DNA from: Phymorhynchus buccinoides
Lineage: Eukaryota; Mollusca; Gastropoda; Neogastropoda; Raphitomidae
Assembly: GCA_017654935.2 (NCBI GenBank)
Contig: CM065697.1
Location: 48,940,420 to 49,004,419 of the forward strand
Length of the DNA: 64,000 bases
Direction: 5' to 3'
Made by a program: the position numbers and the translations under genes. A model generated the notes under the pieces. That model was not told the origin of the DNA and did not search any database. It saw only the letters and a list, made by a program, of their open reading frames with translations. This document shows, piece after piece, positions 56,528-64,000 of this stretch; position 1 is the first letter of the stretch; every line of letters starts with the position of its first letter.

Positions 56528-56671
56528 CTTCTACTGTGTTGTCTGTTTGTTCTTTTTTGTGATCTCTCAGTCTGCTCTATAAGCAGACAGAAGGTCCTTG
56601 AACCTCACCATGTCACTGAGGGGTTCTGGCAGGGGCAGAGAATCGATGCTCTGGGAGCGCCCCGTCTTCTC
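56528..56671 (-). repeat. Echo of SOCS gene 2 3' coding end
   Basis: This aligns with 56750-56893 at about 85% identity. The minus frame still encodes GRSQSIDSLPLPEPLSDMVR and FKDLLSAYRAD, a variant of the real SOCS box end. The copy begins 222 bp downstream of its source and covers the stop-codon region. Confidence 0.9.
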
Positions 56672-56756
56672 TCCATCACGCCATCCCATCCCTGGCTCAT
56701 TCCCTCCCATGCTGATCATCTGGAAACAACACTCATCTATTGAGTATCTGTACCTT

Positions 56757-58709
56757 CTACTGTGTTGTCTGTTCGTTCTTTTTTGTGTTCTCTGAGTCTG
56801 CTCTATAAGCAGACAGAAGGTCATCGAACCTCACCATGCCCTTGAGGAGCTTTGGTAGGGGCAGGGCATCGATCCTCTGGGAGCGCCCCGGCTGACATCC
56901 AATGCGGTGCGACACCGCTAACCGAGCCAGGTTCACCAGTCTGGGAGGAGTGGCAGCCGCCTTCACCATGCAGTGGTAGCCCTGCTTCCATTCCGGACCC
57001 ACTTGATCGCCTGATTTAACCAAGCGTTTCAGGTCATCGTTTTGTCGGATTCTGTGCAGCATTTTGCGGGAATAAGCTCCGCAGTCTAGCATCAGTTTGA
57101 CAGTGGGTAAGTGGTTGGCGTTCAGGGCCCACAATGTTGGGCGTCTCTGTACATTGGGAACGTTACGGCTGCCAGGAATGGAATCATGTTCCGATGGTAA
57201 GTCTGTGACAAATGTGGACAGACCGGACGAAATGAACAGACAAATCATCTCCACATTGAGTGGACGCGGCCGGTGCGGACTTACAGCATAAGCCAGCAAG
57301 GTTGTTGGATACTCATTAAATCTGAAAACACCCCTTCTGCTCGGGTCCATGCAACTGATTAAAAGCTCACACGTTTCCTTCTGATCGTTATAAACACATT
57401 GTGTAATAGCAACACAACGAGTGTTTTGATCGGTGCACCTGGCTTGGAGTTTCTGAACCAGTTCCCAGTTCTTATGGTCGCCAGCTTTAATCAAGACATA
57501 GTTCAACACGTGGGGATTCTGGCACTGCCTCAACAGCTCCTGGATGTGAGAACTGTCACAACAGTGCAGGACACATGCCCAGTCTAGCAGACCCTGGTCC
57601 TCACAAATCATGCCCAACGTTTTGGTGTAAGAGACACAAGTCCAAAAGCAATAGCAATAACAGAGCGCAGCCACACGTTTTTCATCCACAAAATCCCTAC
57701 CCGTCACTGGGCAGCGTGTCAGCAGTTTAACACCTAAAGAATAATCTCCTGCCTTAGCCGCCATGAAGGCAGCGTTCCTGGCCAAAACTTGGTTTGTGTC
57801 CATACTGGTCTGTTCGGTGATGATCTTGTCCACCAGTTGCCAGTCCTTGCTGACCATGGCCAGGAAAAAGGCCAGGTAAAAGTGACCATTGTCCATACAC
57901 CAATCCTTGAGAATGAACATCTCACTCGCTATAGTAGGCACAGACTCCGCTGTAACAGGCACAGACTGTTCACTGTCTGTAACAGGCACAGACTCTTGTG
58001 TAACAGGCACAGACACCTCAGTGCACAACCATTCCACTCCTTCTGTCAATGCCTCCACCTCTGAATGGTCCAGATCTTTTGTTCTGAGCCACCGTTCCAT
58101 CACAGGAGCGATGTGGGGTCGGGTGGTCGGGTCAGTCAGCATGTGGTACACCCACTTGACTGCTGTGGGACCTGGGTGTGTGTGCCGCAGGACAAACAAC
58201 AGGCTCGCCGGGACGTCCCAAGTTTCAGTTTCCTTCATCACGTCCAAAAGAAGGAACACCTCTTCCATACGAAGTCCCCCATCTCCCCCATTCCTTCTGG
58301 TGAAAAGATTGGCGATGAAATGGACCTTGCTTCCATTTATTGCGGAGGTGTAGACAAACTGACAATCTTCCTGTTCCTGGACTGTGATGCCCTGAGGGTC
58401 CCTGAATTCACAGTGCACCATGCATAAGGCTACACAACAGTCTGGGCAGTACAGCTCCATGCATTTCTCAACACCCGTTCGGAAAATTTCACGCTTTAGA
58501 GTTACGTCCTGACAATGTTTGAATTCTCTGATGAAGGTTTCCTGGCTGTCCTGTGATTGTAGTCTGAAAAACTCTTCCATGGCCTGCTGGAGATCATTGT
58601 TCTGCGGTTCCAGACCATGCGATACCTCCTCGATGGTTTCAGACATGTTTGCCATCATAGTTATGGGCCCCTGATCAGACAGAGTGACCTGGAAGGGCTC
58701 TGAATGCAA
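56757..58709 (-). CDS. SOCS-box protein, ankyrin-like helical body (SOCS gene 2)
   Basis: One uninterrupted exon encodes 650 residues. The box is at about 588-631: RLVNLARLAVSHRIG (BC box, Elongin B/C contact) and RIDALPLPKLLKGMVRF (LPLP Cullin-5 motif). The body has repeated helix pairs, e.g. GDYSLGVKLLTRC, NHLPTVKLMLDCGAYSRKM and NWELVQKLQARC, consistent with diverged ankyrin repeats. Residues 233-259 are a short SVPVT repeat encoded by a minisatellite. The N-terminal 230 residues match nothing I recognise; CPDCC near 89 is cysteine-rich. ATG at 58709 is the first after an in-frame TGA, and the exon begins at an acceptor (TTTTTCAG, 58784) inside the 5' UTR. It likely works as a ubiquitin-ligase substrate receptor. 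Confidence 0.85.
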   Translation of the reverse strand: MHSEPFQVTLSDQGPITMMANMSETIEEVSHGLEPQNNDLQQAMEEFFRLQSQDSQETFIREFKHCQDVTLKREIFRTGVEKCMELYCPDCCVALCMVHCEFRDPQGITVQEQEDCQFVYTSAINGSKVHFIANLFTRRNGGDGGLRMEEVFLLLDVMKETETWDVPASLLFVLRHTHPGPTAVKWVYHMLTDPTTRPHIAPVMERWLRTKDLDHSEVEALTEGVEWLCTEVSVPVTQESVPVTDSEQSVPVTAESVPTIASEMFILKDWCMDNGHFYLAFFLAMVSKDWQLVDKIITEQTSMDTNQVLARNAAFMAAKAGDYSLGVKLLTRCPVTGRDFVDEKRVAALCYCYCFWTCVSYTKTLGMICEDQGLLDWACVLHCCDSSHIQELLRQCQNPHVLNYVLIKAGDHKNWELVQKLQARCTDQNTRCVAITQCVYNDQKETCELLISCMDPSRRGVFRFNEYPTTLLAYAVSPHRPRPLNVEMICLFISSGLSTFVTDLPSEHDSIPGSRNVPNVQRRPTLWALNANHLPTVKLMLDCGAYSRKMLHRIRQNDDLKRLVKSGDQVGPEWKQGYHCMVKAAATPPRLVNLARLAVSHRIGCQPGRSQRIDALPLPKLLKGMVRFDDLLSAYRADSENTKKNEQTTQ

Positions 58710-58783
58710 ACTGTAGGTCTACTGATAAAGCTGACTGGGCAGGAGTCTTCACGGCTCACACAGGGTAGCTTTCACCTTTCCAC
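58710..58783 (-). other. 5' UTR part of SOCS gene 2 coding exon, with splice acceptor
   Basis: TTGTTTCTTTTTCAG|GTGG gives a strong acceptor at 58783/58784. An in-frame TGA follows within the exon before the ATG at 58709. An upstream noncoding exon is therefore expected beyond 58800. Confidence 0.6.
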
Positions 58784-59004
58784 CTGAAAAAGAAACAAGA
58801 TCTCAAATTATATTAATATTAATACAAATGCAGTATTTTAATTTAAAAAGACGTCAGAGAGAGACACTGGACACTGGACAACTTTATTTGACAAGGATAA
58901 AGATTTTAGGCGATGCCTATTCTTACAATCTGTCCTTGGATAAAAGAAAAACAAATTTAAGAAACAAAAAACATTTGCAAACATAATCTCTCTCTCTCTC
59001 TCTA

Positions 59005-59175
<171 letters not shown>

Positions 59176-59274
59176 CCATAACAGAAACACAAGGACACTG
59201 AAAAACCCATATCAATGGTCGATGATAACAAAAGCTTTAGCAAAATCTACAATTATAGCCCCTGTTTTGTTGTC

Positions 59275-59445
59275 GTTCTCTGGCTTAAAGACTCCAGGGA
59301 TCACCCCAAACAGCTGAAGCTATTGAACACTATGATACAAGTGCACCAACTTAGCATAGGAAACATTTCGTGTGTGACCGTTTTTGATTACCTCATCACG
59401 TAGCAACACTCCGACTTCAGAGGATTTTGGACTGATGTTGTTATG
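59275..59445 (+). repeat. Left member of a direct repeat pair flanking the LINE/Tc1 cluster
   Basis: AGCTATTGAACACTATGATA, ACATTTCGTGTGTGACCG and CTCATCACGTAGCAACAC align with 61745-61880 (AAGCACTTGAACACTGACAC, ACATTATGTGTGTGACAG and CCCATCACGTGGGCATCC). GGCTTAAAGACTCCAGGG also recurs at 59619. Confidence 0.7.
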
Positions 59446-59629
59446 CTAGGAGCTTGACATGGCTGAAGGCAATCCCGCGTAACTATGCAGAATATAATAA
59501 CATTTTGATGTAGCCTTGGTATTCTAGCTTATGTCAATTGGTCTAACACAGCCTTATGCCGAGGCGTAGTGCCTGTGACATATCGTTATTTATTTTGTTG
59601 ATATGTTATCTTACACTGGCTTAAAGACT

Positions 59630-60064
59630 CCAGGGTTCAACCCATATTTTCTTTAAATCAGTTTAAATGTGTCGTCAAACAAAGGTTAAAGGATCAATTC
59701 CTACAGACATGGAGAAGTGATGTTTATGGTAGTAGCGCGTGTCTTGAGCATTATTAGCTAGTTTTGCCATATTCCTTGCGTCAGTCAATGATTAAGTTTA
59801 GAATTTGCAATAATAAGTTTCCCGTACAGCAGGGTATATTTTTGGATATCCCTAGGCAAGAAAGAAAATGTACCCTGTGTGAACTGAATGAAATTGGTGA
59901 TGAATTTCACTATTTGTTTGCTTGTTCTTTTCCTTTGATAAAAGACCATAGGTCAGAGCTATTACCCACATATTTTGAGCGTCACCCCAATATTATTAAA
60001 TTTAGTACTGTAATGAACACCCACAGGAAATCTAAACTTGTGAAACTCGCAAAGTTTATCCATA
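59630..60064 (+). pseudogene. LINE reverse transcriptase C-terminal fragment
   Basis: The translation reads KFRICNNKFPVQQGIFLDIP, then RQERKCTLCELNEIGDEFHY and NTHRKSKLVKLAKFIHR. The CTLC...DEFHYLF...C zinc-knuckle-like tail is typical of non-LTR elements and matches the minus-strand LINE near 49150. A TAG near 59757 interrupts the upstream part. It ends at the Tc1-like sequence. Confidence 0.8.
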
Positions 60065-61015
60065 GATCCTCTGTGGAAGCGCCTGCCACTCAGCCTGCAG
60101 CATCTGGTAGAGGTGCTGGGCATCCCTGGGAGGGGGGTGGTTGCTCCTCACTTTGCGATCCAGCTCATCCCAGAGGTTCTCAATCGGGTTGAGATCGGGA
60201 CTGCATGCTGGCCACTCCATTCTGTTGACTCCAGACTGCTGCAGGAAGTCGTTGACCACCCTTGCCCTGTGGGGGCGAGCGTTGTCATCCTGGTAGACAG
60301 CCGGCGGTCCCATCTGCTGCAGTGTAGGCACAGCCAGCGGTCGAAGGATCTCATCCCGGTATCGGAGGCCAGTCAGGTTACCCTGTACATGATACAAGGG
60401 TGTTCTGTGGTGAAGGCTGAAGGCCCCCCAGACCATTACAGAACCTCCACCATAGGCCACCTTTTCTTGGACAGTGGCGTCAATAAAGCGTTCCCCTGGG
60501 CGCCTCCAGACCCTCAGTCGGCCGTCGTTGTGGTTCAGGGTGAAGCGTGATTCATCACTGAACAGGACCTGGGACCATTGCTGACGTGTCCACCTCACGT
60601 GACGTCTGCAGAAGGCGCGGCGTGCTGCCCTATGGGCTGGAGTTAAGCGTGGCCGTACAGCTGGGCGACGAGAACGGAGGTTAAACCCATGAAGGCGGTT
60701 CCGTATGGTCTGCTGGCTGATGTTGATGTTAGTAGCCACCCTCAGCTGCCTTCGAATGATGCTGGAAGAGGCTGTTCTTGTCTGCAGGGCTTGTCGTTCA
60801 ATGAGACGATCTTCACGTGGAGTTGTCTTCTTCGGTCGACCAGATCTGCGTCTTTCATGGACCCTCCCAGTGGCTGTGAAGCGTTGAATCAGTCTGACAA
60901 TGACCGAGATGGACACCTGAAGTCGCCTGGCCACTTCTCGCTTGGGAACACCATCTTGGAACCATGCAACAGCTCGTCCCCTATCCAACTCGCTCAATTT
61001 TCGTCGTGGAGGCAT
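60056..61015 (-). CDS. Tc1-like transposase (DD34E), C-terminally truncated
   Basis: ATG at 61015 gives MPPRRKLSELDRGRAVAWF; the frame extends 75 codons further 5' but lacks family resemblance there. Two helix-turn-helix halves (GVPKREVARRLQVSISVIVR and SSSIIRRQLRVATNINISQQ) flank a GRPKK hook. Catalytic residues are Asp in LFSDESRF, Asp in VYQDDNARPH and Glu in NPIENLWDEL, the last two 34 residues apart. The frame is uninterrupted for 319 codons. It stops at IYG within the tail where Tc1 transposases usually continue some 15-25 residues, because the element is cut at its junction with the LINE fragment. The DDE triad is intact, but the missing end and inverted repeat make transposition unlikely. 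Confidence 0.9.
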   Translation of the reverse strand: MPPRRKLSELDRGRAVAWFQDGVPKREVARRLQVSISVIVRLIQRFTATGRVHERRRSGRPKKTTPREDRLIERQALQTRTASSSIIRRQLRVATNINISQQTIRNRLHGFNLRSRRPAVRPRLTPAHRAARRAFCRRHVRWTRQQWSQVLFSDESRFTLNHNDGRLRVWRRPGERFIDATVQEKVAYGGGSVMVWGAFSLHHRTPLYHVQGNLTGLRYRDEILRPLAVPTLQQMGPPAVYQDDNARPHRARVVNDFLQQSGVNRMEWPACSPDLNPIENLWDELDRKVRSNHPPPRDAQHLYQMLQAEWQALPQRIYG

Positions 61016-61225
61016 TGTCAAATCAGGCCTAATACTGGTGGTATGTCTTCTTATAAAGCCAAGCAAGAGACAGCATCTCACACATAAACAGCAGTGCTTG
61101 CACGTGCATAATGGTACCTGGCTTGTGCAATGTGTTTGCAGAACGATCCACAAGGTCCTTTTTCGCAATGCTTTTTCTTTTGCTGCCAAGCTCAGTAATA
61201 GAGAATCACGTAATGTTTCCACTAA

Positions 61226-61277
61226 CACAACATCGCCCACTTACAGCTGAACATCATAACAATTTGGCTTGACTGAA
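61226..61277 (-). mobile_element. 5' terminal inverted repeat of the Tc1-like element
   Basis: On the minus strand CAGTCAAGCCAAATTGTTAT, then GATGTTCAGCTGTAAGTGG, starts the element, with the CAGT terminus usual for Tc1. The partner repeat beyond the transposase stop is absent at 60056. Confidence 0.7.
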
Positions 61278-61744
61278 AAAAAAATCAGCAACGGAGTTTA
61301 TGCGCACCTGTTTTCTCATAGTGATCCTTAACTTTTTGTAGTAGTGTACATGTAACTTTGTTTTCTAAAACTTTAAGAAACACATAAATGCGGAAAAAAA
61401 AACCTGTAAAACCTACTTGCTTGTTTTTTTTATAGTTCAAGCCACTGCTCTGTAACCAATGTTTCTGGTATTATTTTTCTCGTTTTTTGAAAAATAGTAG
61501 GTGGTTTGTATGAGATACTTTTAGTTTGAATTTTATTTCTTAGATTATTAAGGGTTTTTGTTGTGAACTTTATGTCCTAGATCATTAGGCCTACATCTTT
61601 TTGTTGTTATTCATATTTGAATGTATGTTTTCTTATTTTCTTGTTTGACTCACCAGTGTCTGCCATTGTGTTTGTTGTTATCTATGTATTAGCTTAGGTT
61701 AAAAGCCCCCCTGGGGCCAAAGCTGAAATAAAACTGTTTCCAAA
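61278..61744 (+). mobile_element. Probable LINE 3' UTR right of the Tc1-like element
   Basis: An AT-rich stretch ends GGTTAAAAGCCCCCCTGGGG, then CCAAAGCTGAAATAAAACTG, the form of a LINE 3' end with an AATAAA signal. It probably belongs to the LINE piece at 59630-60064, which would make the Tc1-like element nested in it. Confidence 0.55.
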
Positions 61745-61880
61745 CTGTTTCCTAACAGCCAAAGCACTTGAACACTGACACAAATGCACCAGCTAGGGAT
61801 GAGAACATTATGTGTGTGACAGGTTTTTTTTATTGCCCCATCACGTGGGCATCCAGATTCCGACTTCTGAGGAGATATTA
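61745..61880 (+). repeat. Right member of the direct repeat pair
   Basis: See 59275-59445. Two diverged copies in the same orientation bracket 2.3 kb of transposon sequence. Confidence 0.7.
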
Positions 61881-62186
61881 TTTGTATTTAAATGCCATTG
61901 TTCAATGAGGTTAGTAAGTGCTTTGTGGCAGGAATGATTTTGTATAAAACCACTTTGATTAGGGAAGTAATAGATTATGTGCGTCAAAATGTGTTTGGAT
62001 CATTAGTTTAAAGTTTAATGTTGTGTTTTTTCAAGAGTGTTTGGACAATTGTGGCAGTACTTTTGCATCTATAAAAGCTTGTAGATAATGTAATGTTTCG
62101 ATATTTTTTGGAACACATTGTGGCGGTACCATAGCCGATGAGGTTTAACTGAGACGTGGTTACCGCTACACCTATCTATATTGTTA
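61881..62186. other. AT-rich intergenic, nothing recognised
   Basis: No gene, RNA or named repeat was recognised. Confidence 0.35.
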
Positions 62187-62300
62187 AAAACTCGGGACTT
62201 TACTGGTGTTGCACTGCTTTCGGGCATTGCAGCCAGTATTGTTCCCAACATCTTTGTATTTACAAATGTCCCATATGTGTCTATGACCGAGAGGACGTAA
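62187..62300 (+). mobile_element. Dispersed repeat R2, copy 2
   Basis: It aligns with 3447-3572: TGGTGTTGCACTGC, TTCGGGCATTGCAGCCAG and AATGTCCCATATGTGTCTA. Its function is unknown. Confidence 0.6.
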
Positions 62301-62387
62301 AACATCATTTTCACCATCACCACAATTTTTCAATACGAAGAATGTAAATATATGTTAAGTTTTCAGCAATAATTGGTATGGCAGTTT

Positions 62388-62765
62388 TCTTCTTCTTCTT
62401 GTTCCCAGGCCATATGGCCATATTGGCTAATATACGTATGTGTCCAGCTTTCAGTCTTCTCTGGTCTCCCCGCTGCGCACAGCCGAAACATTCCAATTTC
62501 TGAGAAGCTCAAAGGAGAAAATTTATTTTGAAGATTATTTTTTTAAGGCAGGAGAATGGGCCAATAAGTCAGAAAGATAGTAGATGATAAAACGAAAAGG
62601 CAGAGCCAAAGAGAGTGGCAGGTTAGAGGAAGTTACAAGCACAGAACTTTCAGAAGGTGGAGAACTATTTTTTACGAAAAACACCCCGGTATCCCCACAG
62701 GGAGAGACTCATGGAGGGGGGGGGGGGGGGGGTTGTCCAGCTCCCCGTATGGAGGCACGAGGTAT
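62388..62765 (+). mobile_element. Dispersed repeat R1, copy 4 (most complete)
   Basis: It matches 2325-2690 throughout, with an 18-G run at 62716-62733 where copy 1 has GGGGCGGGG. It lies about 90 bp downstream of R2, while at the other end of the window R1 lies 760 bp upstream of R2. Confidence 0.7.
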
Positions 62766-63400
62766 CCACCCACTATCCCAGGCAGTTTTCGAAATATTAC
62801 TATCTATATCATCCAAACCCGAGATTGAAATGAGTTTTAATGAACACAATTCCGTATGCACATCATGTACAGCAACAAATCCAAACTTTCAGATGTCATG
62901 TTTTTTGGACATGCAAAAATCATTTGCATCACCAGGGATGTTGTGTTTTATTTTGAAGAGATAAGCTCGCTAAAGCATTTTTGCATCCCTTTTGCTAGAG
63001 CTTACCGTGATTCTTTGCTTTTTTAAAATCATTGTCTTTTCCCGACTGTATGAATGCATTTCCACGAATATTCGGTGCAGCATTAAAAAAGAGCGAGAGA
63101 GTGAGAATGGGACTTGCATCCAACCATAGATCCATCAATGCTAAGCTCTGCTAAATCAGTAACTTATTCTCGTTCTGTTAGAACGTGGGGCACAAAAAGA
63201 AGAAAAATCAATTAGACAACCATTGGAGCGATTATTGTTTCCAAACCAATTTTAGAATACAAAGTTAGCCCCGAAAGTAACGTTGCACGCCCAAAACGAA
63301 ATGAAACAAAAGAGTTTCAATGACAATGACACAGCATTGTCTACGTCGTGCTGTTGAAGAATGTGTAAGGTTATGTGGATGTGCGGTCAATGGTGTTTGA
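62766..63400. other. Intergenic, no gene supported
   Basis: AT-rich sequence with no splice-bounded coding frame or RNA gene recognised. Confidence 0.35.
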
Positions 63401-63404
63401 ACTA

Positions 63405-63960
63405 TGACCACCGTTTAAAGAGACCTGTTCGAAAGCCAAGGTCAAGGTCATGAATGTGAACATTACTTCGCACCATTCATAACTTTCACCCGGTCTCTCA
63501 ACTTGGCAACATTTGAAGCCTGTCACTGGGGAAAATGTGAAAGATATGGCTAAAAGTACACCAATTTTGCACTTCCAAAACCTATGTCTTTGACCTTGAG
63601 TTGACCTTCATTAGTACCTTACATCCAGACTCACAATAAACCAATACACCTACGTATGAAGTTTGCATTTTGAACATCGTAAGTCCAACAATGTGAAAGG
63701 TGTGGCCACAAGATTGAAAACATTTATGTTATCAAGGTCAATCAAACTTCAAAGTCAAGGTCACCACACTTAATAGTTATTTTTATGGGACGATTCGTGC
63801 ACTGTGATAAACCACCACACAAGATTTGAAATGATTCTGTTCACTGGTTCACAAGACACAGCTTGCACATAAAATAGCCTATATTATAACGCAATGAAGG
63901 ACATTTCAGTTTCAAGGTCAAACCTCAAGGTCAAGGTCAGCATTGTCATTAATATAAAAA
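63405..63960. repeat. Cluster of AAGGTCA motifs, probably a dispersed repeat
   Basis: AAGGTCAAGGTCA at 63440 and 63929, TTGACCTTGAGTTGACCTTC at 63591, and AAGTCAAGGTCACC near 63752 occur within 550 bp. AGGTCA is the half-site of nuclear receptors and TCAAGGTCA is the monomer site of NR5A/ERR types. Repetition at irregular spacing fits either a repeat family or a receptor-binding cluster. Confidence 0.55.
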
Positions 63961-64000
63961 GGAACCCTCCTTTTTAAGATGCCTATCCTCCACCAAATTT

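Noticed and set aside
55090..56743. Three overlapping plus-strand frames of 370-470 codons
   Set aside because: All three frames are open over the same 45-bp minisatellite, so openness reflects the repeat and not selection for coding.

Overview
The window is eukaryotic nuclear DNA from an animal. Split genes with GT-AG introns, abundant CA/GT and GA/CT microsatellites, LINE, SINE, Tc1, hAT-like and piggyBac-like debris, and a metazoan ciliary kinesin all point that way. Repeat style and the atypical SOCS-box proteins suggest a marine invertebrate, most likely a mollusc (inference). No bacterial operons, tRNA or rRNA genes, or CRISPR arrays were found.

Three protein-coding genes are supported. 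(1) On the minus strand, 29367 down to 14065 (and probably beyond), lie eight consecutive exons of a kinesin-2 motor of the KIF17/OSM-3 type. All splice phases agree, giving 467 codons of motor, neck and first coiled coil; the C-terminal exons are not confidently found. (2) On the plus strand, 42202-43266, is a 354-codon protein ending in a SOCS box; its 5' end is uncertain. (3) On the minus strand, 58709-56757, is a 650-codon protein, also ending in a SOCS box, with a 5' UTR intron. Genes 2 and 3 converge on an intervening region of LINE fragments and two large minisatellites.

Layout: 1-14 kb is repeat-rich (inverted-repeat elements, LINE fragment, 22-bp satellite, C-rich tandem blocks) with one possible minus-strand exon at 2852-3026. 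14-30 kb is the kinesin gene. 30-41 kb holds MITEs, a Gypsy-like protease fragment, microsatellites and G runs. 41-43.4 kb is SOCS gene 1. 43.4-51.5 kb has four LINE remnants and several foldback elements. 51.5-54.9 kb is a trinucleotide-rich minisatellite, 55.5-56.5 kb a second minisatellite. 56.5-58.8 kb is SOCS gene 2. 59-62 kb is a LINE with a Tc1-like transposase next to its coding remnant. 62-64 kb carries dispersed repeats and a cluster of AGGTCA motifs.

The most unusual signal is that the real exons are surrounded by tandem, decaying partial copies of their own edges. Seven of the eight kinesin exons have them (exon 7 is the exception), each copy carrying a piece of exon plus the adjoining splice site or start codon and some intron. 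Both SOCS genes have one partial copy of the 3' end of their coding sequence just downstream. About three dozen such 'exon-edge echoes' are visible. I know of no established name for this pattern.
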